Shown here: positions 13,418 to 21,170 of the stretch, piece by piece
Layout of the letters: each line of letters starts with the position of its first letter
How positions within the stretch are numbered: position 1 is the first letter of the stretch
Origin: a virus
Virus record (IMG/VR): IMGVR_UViG_3300024521_000001
Location: 1-64,000 of that record
DNA: 64,000 nt
Reading direction: 5' to 3' (one strand)
The notes under the pieces: model-generated
Database searches by the model: none
What the model was told of the DNA's origin: nothing
What the model saw: only the letters and a program-made list of their open reading frames with translations
Translations under genes and position numbers: made by a program

Positions 13418-14357
13418 GGGTCAACCTTTCCGGCTTGTATTTAGCCTTTTTCCATTCTTCCCACGGAACTCTTTTGTCGTAAGCTCCCACTACCCACCTT
13501 TGAAAGCCGACCAGCTCCCTGGTTCTCTCGTAGGGCATGGGATAAGGGATGGCTCCGAAATCCCTCAATTTCTGCTGACGGTAGAGCCTGTCTTCCTCAG
13601 TCTCGCCGGGCCAGTAGCCGACAAGGATGTAGACCATGATATCTCTAGGCTTTACACCGTGTTTCACCAAGGCATTGAGTCCAGCAAAGAGCCGCTTTTC
13701 ATCTTTGCGGTTGTCCCAGGCGGTGTAGATTTGCTTCCTGTCCATCCTGGCGTTGCGGTAATCAACGGACGCGATCGCCGCGGCCGTTTCGTCATTCAGC
13801 ATCCGAGCGTTGATCCCCTGGTTGAAGTTCACCTTGAAGGGACCGGCCTGGATCTCTTCAATACGATGAGGCCAGTCGGGATGCCCGAAGAAGTCATTGT
13901 CGAGCAAGATCAACTCCTTGGGCCAAGGTTCCCCCCGGTAGATCGTGTCTATGCTGTTATCCCATCTCACGGCTCCCTCTTTCCGGGGGACCACGCAAAA
14001 CGGACATTTCAGGCGACAGCCTCGCTGCGTAAATCCCAGAGATTGCCGAAATTGGGGATAGTCCGTGTAGTCAGGCTCGATATCGTAAATGCCTATTGAT
14101 TCGATCGTCAGGGTTTCATCCCATCCAGTTCCTCCGACCAGTGCGCGGGGATGGACTTGAATTGCTTTCTCGGCGGTTTCTCGTGTTCTCTGGAAGATCA
14201 GGGAGATATAGACTTTATCCCAGGTCGGATCCCACAGCTTCGTGCTGTAGCCCCTTCTGAGAAGCACGGTATCGCCTTTCCTTCGATGGTGAGTGGCGAT
14301 CCGCATTAGGGCGAGATTTGGCAGCTTTCCATCGAGCTGGAGGAGTAGGACGTTCAT
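13404..14357 (-). CDS. Radical SAM protein
   Basis: 317 residues. GCRLKCPFC (about 112-120) supplies the three Cys (CxxxCxxC) of a 4Fe-4S cluster that cleaves S-adenosylmethionine. The first 100 residues look like the N-terminal part of B12-binding radical SAM enzymes (MNVLLLQLDGKLPNLALMRI). Later strands fit the partial TIM barrel (FNQGINARMLND, IMVYILVGYWPGETEED). Substrate unknown. Sits between DUF1508 and a small gene, coupled to both. Could modify a nucleotide, a tRNA or a peptide. Confidence 0.8.
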   Translation of the reverse strand: MNVLLLQLDGKLPNLALMRIATHHRRKGDTVLLRRGYSTKLWDPTWDKVYISLIFQRTRETAEKAIQVHPRALVGGTGWDETLTIESIGIYDIEPDYTDYPQFRQSLGFTQRGCRLKCPFCVVPRKEGAVRWDNSIDTIYRGEPWPKELILLDNDFFGHPDWPHRIEEIQAGPFKVNFNQGINARMLNDETAAAIASVDYRNARMDRKQIYTAWDNRKDEKRLFAGLNALVKHGVKPRDIMVYILVGYWPGETEEDRLYRQQKLRDFGAIPYPMPYERTRELVGFQRWVVGAYDKRVPWEEWKKAKYKPERLTHVTK

Positions 14358-14677
14358 CAGTTGATGGGCGGTTTCTCCAGGTCATCCTGGCGAACCACGA
14401 GAAGACGGGGATCCCAGGGTGGATCTTGCACTTTGACAAGGCAGAAAGTATCCCAATCGGAGTAATCATCAGTGGCTTCGCAGTTGATAATCCGAACCTC
14501 GTCTTCTTTGGGCCCAAAAATCATTTTGCCGCCAGTGGGACAGAATGCGACAGCAGCGACCATAGAGCCGATCTCGTCGGGCTTTAATCGGAATTTGGCA
14601 AGCTCTGATTCCAGTTCTTCTTGCTCAGCTTTGGTGAACCAGCGCATCTTGAGATACTCAAGCAACATTGAACTCAA
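14357..14677 (-). CDS. Hypothetical protein
   Basis: 106 residues. Helical N-terminus (FTKAEQEELESELAKFRLKP) then a beta-rich domain with Asp/Trp residues near the end. No family recognised. TTG start at 14677 is supported by a TTGA overlap with the small gene upstream and the G-rich GGAGG before it; ATG at 14668 is the alternative. Shares one base with the radical SAM start (TGATG). Confidence 0.6.
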   Translation of the reverse strand: MSSMLLEYLKMRWFTKAEQEELESELAKFRLKPDEIGSMVAAVAFCPTGGKMIFGPKEDEVRIINCEATDDYSDWDTFCLVKVQDPPWDPRLLVVRQDDLEKPPIN

Positions 14678-14820
14678 TCCCCCCCCCTCCTCCAGAAACC
14701 CGAATTTTTACATTTCCTGGGCGGTTCTTTTTTGCTTTTGGGTTTCGACTTGTGGTGGGTTGCCCCAACCCCGCATTGCCCACCGGAGCTGATTACCGTG
14801 CAGTCAACGTCCTGTCGCAT
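14674..14820 (-). CDS. 48-residue basic Cys protein
   Basis: Starts MRQDVDCTVISSGGQCGVGA and continues Lys/Pro-rich with a third Cys. The ATG shares a base with the stop before it (TGATG) and its stop overlaps the next start as TTGA. Without this pair the stretch 14678-14947 would be an unusual gap. Composition is less protein-like than its neighbours, so coupling is the main support. Confidence 0.4.
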   Translation of the reverse strand: MRQDVDCTVISSGGQCGVGATHHKSKPKSKKEPPRKCKNSGFWRRGGD

Positions 14821-14948
14821 CAACCCTTACCCTCACGGAGAATGGTCCGGGAACGCTTCAACACAGGACCCACTCGAAAAGGCCCTCGCCCCCAACGTCC
14901 CGGTGTCACTTCAGGCTGTGAGTCGAATGAATGGAGGCGTGGTCCCAT
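14820..14948 (-). CDS. 42-residue basic protein
   Basis: Starts MGPRLHSFDSQPEVTPGRWG, Arg/Gly-rich to the end. Its ATG shares a base with the stop of the primase-helicase (TGATG). No family and no clear Shine-Dalgarno. Kept as a possible gene because it continues the chain of overlapping starts and stops. Confidence 0.35.
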   Translation of the reverse strand: MGPRLHSFDSQPEVTPGRWGRGPFRVGPVLKRSRTILREGKG

Positions 14949-17590
14949 CATATACCTTTGTCCTGTTTCAATCTGAAGGTGTAGACCTTGCGTCGACCAC
15001 GACCCACTGTCTCTGTGATCTCGAAGAACTCATCCAGATTGCTCCGGAGGTTCCGGAACTTCTGCGAAAAGGACCGCTCCTTACCTGCATAGACGAACTC
15101 GTATCCATCCCGCTGCGCGATCTCTGCCAGTGCACGGCACAGCCCTGCCCCTGAGATCTCTTTACCTTCATTCTCCTTGACCCAAACAATCAACACGTCG
15201 AAGATGGCTGTTCCTTCAAGAGCGTAGTAGCTCTGCTCCTGCATGAGCTTCGTAAAGATCTGCTGGAGTTGATCTGAAAAGCCAGCTCGCGTGGCAATCT
15301 TGAGGCTGAAGTCTGCGAAGTCTGCCATGCGAAAGGCCGTCGAGAAATCATCATCGGCGTGATCCTTCAGGGCATGGATGCAATGCTGGAGCTGGAAGAT
15401 GAGCTCGACCCAAATCTGATCTCGGTTCTTGAGGACCTCAGCGATCAGCTTATTCTCAGGGAGGAAGTGCTTGTAACGCATGCACTTCATCATCAAAAGC
15501 CTGTCGGCCACATCATCACGCTTGAACTTTGGAGTCCTGGCCGTGATCGAACAGAAGCAATCGAGCATGAACTTGACCATCTCATTGGTGGTGTAGAGCT
15601 TGCGCCTTGAGATAGCCCCACTGGTTGCCAGGGTAGCAAGCCGGTCCTCGAACCAGGGCTTCCTGGTATCGGCATTGTCCACGCAGACAAAGGCATTGTT
15701 GGTGATGATCGCGTCGAAGTCCTCACACTTATCGGGAAGCGGTGTCAGTTGGAACTTGGATCCAAAGAAGGTGCAGCCGAGCTTCTTGTTGGTGATCGAC
15801 TTACCTGATCCCTTCTCTCCGATCCAGGCCAGCTCCGGGCGAGTCTGGTTGATCTCCCTGAAGAAATTACAGTAGGTCCAGAGCATGAATAGGATGCAGC
15901 GATCATTCGGCTCCAGAATATCCTCGGCAAAGTTAATCATTTCAACGATTAGCTTCAGAAACTTGGAGTCTTTGCTGGCATCCCATATATCGGGGTTGGA
16001 CACCTTCTCGAACTGCTTCTGGAACCACCGGTGATCGGTCAGGAATGGCTCGGCCTCCGAGTCGGTCAAGAATAAGACCCCATCAGTGCCATTGTCGACC
16101 AAGTCAACGGCTTCCGTTGTCAGGCGGTACATCTGATTGTTGTAATTGTGGATGTATAGGGTGTAGGAGTCTGGCTTGTAGTGGGAAAAGCGGTGAGCGT
16201 GAATCCGTGGACCGTCATGAAAGGCTGCGTTTCGCAAGCCCTCTATGATGTACCTGGAGATATTCTCCGCTGCATTGACCCCGTACTTTGCCAGCAGCAA
16301 GACAAACTCATGATCGTTGGGGCTGACCTCCAGCAGCTTCTTCTCCTTCCTCTTGAAGAAGTAGGCCGTGTAATCGTCATGGTAGAGCGTTCCCCGGATC
16401 AGAATGTCCTCTAATATCAACTGCTTAACCCGATCATTGATCCGGTGTTCCTTCTTCTTAACGTCCCTGGCCTCCTGGATCTCCGAAGCCAGTCCGGAGA
16501 AGTGACGGTAGAACCACTCGCGGTCCTCCAGCATTTCCCTGACAGCGGTCCAGGCCTCCGTGTTGTTCTTGAATTGAAGGATGAACTCATCCACGTCCGA
16601 GCAGCCGTTGGGCGTGGTCGCTGCCTCGATAGCCATGAACTCCTGCGCTTTACTGACCAGCATGAACCCTGCGTTGTCCTTCTCGCTGTCGTTGTCGTAA
16701 AGCAGGATAGGGTCCGAAGACACTTGGCGAATGGTGCTGTAGTCGGCCTGGTTGACCCCGCCGGCCGAGGCACAGTACAGATAACTCAGGTCCGTACCGG
16801 TGTCGTCACCATATCTGACCAGAAGGGATTGAAGCTGGAGGGAATTGAACTCCCCCTCCGTGACGATGAGCTTGTCGATGGGCGTGGCTGCGTTGCCCTT
16901 GGGGAACATCTGGTGACCGAACAACCCGAAGGCTTTGAATGGGTTATAGGAGACGAAGGCAAAGTTCTTCTCCACTTCGAAGGGATTCCGCAGCCGAATG
17001 GCGGTGAATCGGTGGGTAGAATCGGCGTAGTGGAAGGTCAGCCAGTTCTCTCGCTTCTTGATCTTCTCCGCGAGGTCCTTCTTCTTGGCCTGGATAAAAT
17101 TCAGGCTCTTTTGGAGGGACTCGACTCGCTGCTGCTGCATCTTGCTTGGCCGACCGCCCTTCCTCATGTCTGCTGCTGCATCATCGAGCGTATCTGTGAG
17201 CTGTTTAATGACCGGATCAAAGGCAGGCCCAAGGTCGTATCCAGGGGGAACGCATCCTAATGGGGCATCCTGAAGCACCTGGGCATGGATCTGACGCTTG
17301 TTGCTGCAATACAAGTAGACATTCGGGCCTTCCTGGTCAGCCAGGGAGAGGAAGTGCTTGTGGAAGTCATGGTAGACCCCTTCTAAGGCTTTGTGGAGGC
17401 TTCGTTGATAGGAAGGACTGGCTGCGTGGAGGGTGATATAGCGGAGACAGCTGGCATGGAAGCACTTGGCGAGAGTGTCGTCCGCTTTGATCGACATCGT
17501 GTGATGCTTACAAAACGGGCAGTCGATCCGTGCGCGGGGCTGTGTCTGGATTCCGAACTGATTGGCAAGGATTTCTACAACGCTCAACAC
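14948..17590 (-). CDS. Primase-helicase (CHC2 zinc finger, TOPRIM, D5/SF3-type ATPase)
   Basis: 880 residues. CPFCKHH with a later Cys pair (about 24-48) forms a DnaG-like zinc finger. IVTEGEFNSL and LLYDNDSEKDNAG (about 245 and 300) are the TOPRIM acidic motifs of bacterial-type primase. GEKGSGKS (about 595) with FVCVDNAD gives Walker A and B of a D5/NrS-1-type helicase; a winged-helix-like C-terminus follows. It would prime and unwind at the phage fork. GTG 17590 or the next TTG may start it, AGGAG lying just upstream. Follows the SF2 helicase by 13 bp. Confidence 0.85.
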   Translation of the reverse strand: MLSVVEILANQFGIQTQPRARIDCPFCKHHTMSIKADDTLAKCFHASCLRYITLHAASPSYQRSLHKALEGVYHDFHKHFLSLADQEGPNVYLYCSNKRQIHAQVLQDAPLGCVPPGYDLGPAFDPVIKQLTDTLDDAAADMRKGGRPSKMQQQRVESLQKSLNFIQAKKKDLAEKIKKRENWLTFHYADSTHRFTAIRLRNPFEVEKNFAFVSYNPFKAFGLFGHQMFPKGNAATPIDKLIVTEGEFNSLQLQSLLVRYGDDTGTDLSYLYCASAGGVNQADYSTIRQVSSDPILLYDNDSEKDNAGFMLVSKAQEFMAIEAATTPNGCSDVDEFILQFKNNTEAWTAVREMLEDREWFYRHFSGLASEIQEARDVKKKEHRINDRVKQLILEDILIRGTLYHDDYTAYFFKRKEKKLLEVSPNDHEFVLLLAKYGVNAAENISRYIIEGLRNAAFHDGPRIHAHRFSHYKPDSYTLYIHNYNNQMYRLTTEAVDLVDNGTDGVLFLTDSEAEPFLTDHRWFQKQFEKVSNPDIWDASKDSKFLKLIVEMINFAEDILEPNDRCILFMLWTYCNFFREINQTRPELAWIGEKGSGKSITNKKLGCTFFGSKFQLTPLPDKCEDFDAIITNNAFVCVDNADTRKPWFEDRLATLATSGAISRRKLYTTNEMVKFMLDCFCSITARTPKFKRDDVADRLLMMKCMRYKHFLPENKLIAEVLKNRDQIWVELIFQLQHCIHALKDHADDDFSTAFRMADFADFSLKIATRAGFSDQLQQIFTKLMQEQSYYALEGTAIFDVLIVWVKENEGKEISGAGLCRALAEIAQRDGYEFVYAGKERSFSQKFRNLRSNLDEFFEITETVGRGRRKVYTFRLKQDKGI

Positions 17591-17603
17591 CCTCTCCTGG
17601 CGG

Positions 17604-19004
17604 TCAGAACAGCATGGCTTCGGTCTTTTTCATTCGATACAGCCGACGACGTTTCGTGGCTGCTTCTCTGAGTGGGAAGTAACGCTCCCGGATGCCCCGT
17701 TTGTTCTCTCTGAATCCATCAACGCAAACGTCCACGAAGTCGATGACTGACGCGGCACTCTTTCCTTCCTTGGCCCTGGCGACCCGCCCGATGGCCTGGA
17801 CGGTACGCGCTCCCCCGGCAATAGGTGTGACAAGGTAGAGGAGATCCCACCCGGGAACGTCCACTCCCTCTCCAACGATGCCAATGGTAGCAATCGTCAA
17901 CTTGGTTCCCTTTCGGACTTTCTCCATCCTCTCTCGCCTGTCCTGGGCCTTCAGTTTTCCGTGGAGGAGGACGGGTTGAAACTCGAACAATCGTCGGGCT
18001 AGAAGCTCTGCGTGGGCGACTCGATCGGTGAGGACCAGGGCTGACTCACAATGGGGGATGCTGTCCGTGATCTCCCCGATGATCGTGTTGTTGCGCTCCG
18101 GGTTAAAGGCCAAGTTGTTGAGCATGGCGGTCCAATCGCCCTTGTCGTAGAGCGTGTACCTGTAGTCGGTTGACCGGAACATGAAGGTGGGCCATATAGT
18201 ACGGCCAGCTTCGATCACTTCCTCCTGGCTGATCTCGGCTGTCTTGGCCCCGGTGTACCGCCAGATCAGGAAGGTGAACCCATCCTTGCGCTGCGGGGTA
18301 GCGGTGAAGGCGTACTTGTATCGGGCGGGGAACTGATTCAGGACAGTGGCCCAGGTCTTGGCAGCTACATGATGGCCCTCGTCGGTGAGGATGGCCCCGA
18401 AGTACCCTGTGATCTCGGACAGATCCCGGCGCGACAGGGTTTGGATCATGGCTACGGTGATCTCCTTGATCTCCCACTTCCCGGAGCCGATCATCCCAGG
18501 TGTCACCCCAAGCCAATCCTTGCAGCGTTGGATGGTCTGAGCGAACAGCTCCTTGGTGTGGACGATGATCATGGCACGAGTCTTGAGTTGTGGAATAGCA
18601 GAGAGGAGGATATTGGTTTTCCCGCAGCCGGGGGGACCGACCAGGGTTCCGCAGGGGTAATGGAGTAGGTCTTCTAGGGCATTCTCCTGATAGGTTTCCA
18701 GGTCACCGTTGACCTCCAATCCAAAGTTGGCCCACGGTTCTAAGGTGTCGTCCTGAATGTGGAAGACGATATCGTTGCGCCTGGAAATGGCAATGACCGC
18801 AGGGAGATAGCCGCGTGGCAGCTGCATCTCTCCGTCTTTCATCGACCACAGTTTGATGTGTTGTGGAGTGTTTCTGAGGTACTTACCGAGTGCCTTCAGC
18901 TTGCGGTACTCAGGATTGTCGAATGTGTTTTCTTCAATGAACTGTTTCTTCAGGGCCTCTGGCACTTGGGCCAGGGCAAGGTTGGACGTGATCGTGATTT
19001 CCAT
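17604..19004 (-). CDS. Superfamily 2 DEAH-type helicase
   Basis: 466 residues from the ATG at 19004 (a GTG lies three codons upstream). An N-terminal about 100-residue domain, then Walker A GPPGCGKT (about 121), motif II DEGHH (about 206), motif III FTATPQRKDG and motif VI QAIGRVARA. This order matches UvsW/RecG/XPB-like phage helicases that remodel forks or recombination intermediates. Asp-Glu-Gly-His replaces the common DEAH. Directly upstream of primase-helicase, so one replication operon. A structured leader (19021-19100) precedes it. Confidence 0.85.
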   Translation of the reverse strand: MEITITSNLALAQVPEALKKQFIEENTFDNPEYRKLKALGKYLRNTPQHIKLWSMKDGEMQLPRGYLPAVIAISRRNDIVFHIQDDTLEPWANFGLEVNGDLETYQENALEDLLHYPCGTLVGPPGCGKTNILLSAIPQLKTRAMIIVHTKELFAQTIQRCKDWLGVTPGMIGSGKWEIKEITVAMIQTLSRRDLSEITGYFGAILTDEGHHVAAKTWATVLNQFPARYKYAFTATPQRKDGFTFLIWRYTGAKTAEISQEEVIEAGRTIWPTFMFRSTDYRYTLYDKGDWTAMLNNLAFNPERNNTIIGEITDSIPHCESALVLTDRVAHAELLARRLFEFQPVLLHGKLKAQDRRERMEKVRKGTKLTIATIGIVGEGVDVPGWDLLYLVTPIAGGARTVQAIGRVARAKEGKSAASVIDFVDVCVDGFRENKRGIRERYFPLREAATKRRRLYRMKKTEAMLF

Positions 19005-19020
19005 GTGACCCACATAATAA

Positions 19021-19100
19021 CTGGAGGCCAGGATCGGACCCTGAACTATTCAGGGCGATCTGAACCTTTTTCAACGAGCTGATTCCGAGCCAGCCTCCAG
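19021..19100 (-). other. Structured leader before the helicase gene
   Basis: An outer 8-bp stem (CTGGAGGC 19021-19028 with GCCTCCAG 19093-19100) encloses a 7-bp hairpin with a 3-nt loop (CCCTGAA-CTA-TTCAGGG, 19039-19055), itself flanked by GATCG/CGATC. It lies 17 bp before the helicase start in a 110-bp gap with no gene. It could be a 5'-UTR control element or a DNA site. Confidence 0.45.
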
Positions 19101-19123
19101 CCCCGCGATTATAGTTTTTTAAC

Positions 19124-19624
19124 TTACCAAAAGACCAGCCAAATTATCAGGGCCAGCAGACCACCCGTTATATACATATAAATGTGGCCCCAGGTCCCGC
19201 TGCCCCGGACCCGGATCAGGTCGTAGTAAAAATCGACTTCGTCAAGACGGGCTATGCCCAGGCTGAATAGATTTTCATTCTTGAATCGCTTGGCGAACAT
19301 CGGAACCGGGAGCCAGCCCCGGTACATCACCGCAGAGAGCATCGTGTACCCCGCCTTTGGAATAGGCAGAATATGGCCGTACAGCTTCAGGAACTCCTCG
19401 GCCCCACTGACGTTGTAGTGGTCCTTATGTCTGGGCTTGTTGAAGTGGCCGAACCTGTAGGCATCGGCCTCGGTCCACCCTGAATTGCCAAGCAGCAGCT
19501 TGGGCGGGAACGGCCAGTTCTTTCCGCACCTGGCGGTCCAGGCACGCTTCACCCATCGGAGATACCAGCGCCAATCGTCGTGTCTCTTTCCCTTCAGACC
19601 TTCCGGTAAACAATCGTCAGACAC
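19124..19624 (-). CDS. Tail-anchored membrane protein
   Basis: 166 residues. Soluble, Trp/Arg-rich N-terminal part, then one membrane helix at the very end (MYITGGLLALIIWLVFW). This is a tail-anchored layout with the body in the cytoplasm. GTG start overlaps the Tat-like gene by 8 bp. The N-terminal domain resembles no family I recognise. Confidence 0.6.
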   Translation of the reverse strand: MSDDCLPEGLKGKRHDDWRWYLRWVKRAWTARCGKNWPFPPKLLLGNSGWTEADAYRFGHFNKPRHKDHYNVSGAEEFLKLYGHILPIPKAGYTMLSAVMYRGWLPVPMFAKRFKNENLFSLGIARLDEVDFYYDLIRVRGSGTWGHIYMYITGGLLALIIWLVFW

Positions 19625-20225
19625 CCTTCACCACCTTCTTAAACGCACGAGCCGTTAAACCGTCTTCCTTGAGTACCCTGCTCAATGTTTCGCTCAATGG
19701 AAAGTCGCCATCAATCAAGGCCCCTGGGCGCAGTTTGCTCCGGTCAGATATGTGACCGTTGCCGACGTACTTGAACTCTGGCAGTTCCCACTCCTCGATG
19801 TACTTGATGAGCCTGTGTAGGGCTTCGTCTTGGGCCTCCCACTTTTCATCCACTGTGGACTTGTCGGTGATCAGAGGGAAGTCTTCCTGGTAGGTGAGAT
19901 CCATGACGTTGTTCATGTTGGATATTGGACCCATTGTGCCAGTGGTTGTTGCGTAAAAGGCAGGATGTTCCCTCACATAGAAGGCGTGTAGTCCACCCGA
20001 ATACTCAAGCCCATCGACTGGCTCCGCGATCCACTGTCCCACATTGACGACTTGGCTGATGGTTTTCTTCCAGCCCGTCCAGTAGAAGTAGTAGTCACCG
20101 TGCTTCGTCTTGAGGGTGAAGCGGGTGATGAATTTGTCCGGCGAAGCTGCAACAGTTTTGCTGCCACTAACAGTCCCCACGGCAGCGGTCCCTAGCAAGG
20201 CCCCAAAGAAAGTTCTTCTATTCAT
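19617..20225 (-). CDS. Exported protein with strong Tat signal
   Basis: 202 residues starting MNRRTFFGALLGTAAVGTVS: twin Arg, Thr-Phe-Phe, a Gly/Ala-rich core and a plausible cleavage site near residue 27, the clearest Tat signal of the five. The mature part is mixed, with Trp/Tyr-rich strands (YYFYWTGWKKTI). An 11-mer (20167) lies inside the signal region. Coupled by ATGA to DUF1508 upstream. Family unknown. Confidence 0.7.
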   Translation of the reverse strand: MNRRTFFGALLGTAAVGTVSGSKTVAASPDKFITRFTLKTKHGDYYFYWTGWKKTISQVVNVGQWIAEPVDGLEYSGGLHAFYVREHPAFYATTTGTMGPISNMNNVMDLTYQEDFPLITDKSTVDEKWEAQDEALHRLIKYIEEWELPEFKYVGNGHISDRSKLRPGALIDGDFPLSETLSRVLKEDGLTARAFKKVVKGV

Positions 20226-20791
20226 TTCCTCTCCTTTACAGTGATGCTGGCTTCAAGCGCATACTCAGGCAGCTTGAAGGCGGTCCTGAATGCCTGGGTC
20301 TTGGACGAGTAGGCTTCCGAGTACATGAGGATCTGTCCGTTGCCCCCGATCAGGTGGATCCTCCACTTCTTCGCCTTGTCTTTGAACAGTCCGATCCTGG
20401 GTGAGATGCGTGGGTGTTCCGTTTCTTCCTCGTTCTCCAAGTCCGGACACGCTGCCAGGACCTCTCTCGCACGGTTGGCAGCACGACGAGCGTTGGATCG
20501 GCTATGGCCCTCGCTGGTTAGAATGATTCTGCCATTGGGAGTGAGCAGATGAAACCGCCACTCCTCCCTCTTGTCAATGAACAGCTCGAACCTGACCTTG
20601 CTGACCATAGCCCTGACCTTGGACTGTCCGATGTAGAAGTAAACCCCTACTTCATCCGTGTGCTGCCACTTCAGGCCAAGCTCGTCCAGGATCTTCTTGT
20701 GACGGTCAGGGGGGATGGTGATCACTTCGGGTATCCCGGTCCCGAAGATGGTATGGACTGAGTTCTGAAGCTCCTCAAATTGTTTGAACAT
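20222..20791 (-). CDS. Tandem DUF1508-like protein
   Basis: 189 residues with two copies of a DUF1508-type unit at about residues 66-110 (FELFIDKREEWRFHLLTPNG) and 133-175 (IGLFKDKAKKWRIHLIGGNG), each followed by a helix. The first 60 residues are helical. Related in fold to the single-domain gene at 13214. Role unknown. Its start lies 17 bp inside the membrane-protein gene upstream. Confidence 0.6.
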   Translation of the reverse strand: MFKQFEELQNSVHTIFGTGIPEVITIPPDRHKKILDELGLKWQHTDEVGVYFYIGQSKVRAMVSKVRFELFIDKREEWRFHLLTPNGRIILTSEGHSRSNARRAANRAREVLAACPDLENEEETEHPRISPRIGLFKDKAKKWRIHLIGGNGQILMYSEAYSSKTQAFRTAFKLPEYALEASITVKERK

Positions 20792-21170
20792 GGATATCCT
20801 CTCTGCTGTAAGCGACCAGGACGTGCGTTCCGACCTCCTTCACTCCACTGGCCCGCGCTTTATCAAGCAAAGGTATCCTCTGTTGATCCAGTTTCATCTT
20901 TGCCTCTCTCTCATCGTTAGCCACGACTCCCACAAGAAACTCTCTGCGGTCGTTGCGGTCGTCTTCCCGGCCTGTCCACCAATGCCAATAGATGGGTTGG
21001 CTGTAACCCCTGAGTCGTTCAATTACCTCGTCCTTGGTAGCCATGCGCTTCTTGTATGTCTTAGCTCCATGGTCCCGACCAAAACCCCATCCGATAGCAC
21101 CACCCATGATGGCGACGACCAGCAAAACAAACGAGGCCTGTAACCAAGTCCACATTGATATCTCACCCAT
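20775..21170 (-). CDS. Membrane-anchored hypothetical protein
   Basis: 131 residues. N-terminal membrane helix (FVLLVVAIMGGAIGWGFG), a charged linker, then a small alpha/beta domain containing WHWWTGRED. Start shares one base with the TnpB-like stop (TAATG), so it is co-translated with it; the gRNA of a canonical TnpB would be expected to overlap this junction. No family recognised. Confidence 0.6.
   Translation of the reverse strand: MGEISMWTWLQASFVLLVVAIMGGAIGWGFGRDHGAKTYKKRMATKDEVIERLRGYSQPIYWHWWTGREDDRNDRREFLVGVVANDEREAKMKLDQQRIPLLDKARASGVKEVGTHVLVAYSREDIHVQTI

Noticed and set aside
14668-15154. Two overlapping plus-strand frames of 102 and 140 codons
   Set aside because: Low-complexity Pro/Arg/Ser products with no start signals; the minus strand offers coupled frames in the same stretch.
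16445-17260. Plus-strand frame of 271 codons
   Set aside because: Lies wholly opposite the primase-helicase, whose domains are clear; composition is that of a reverse-strand shadow.
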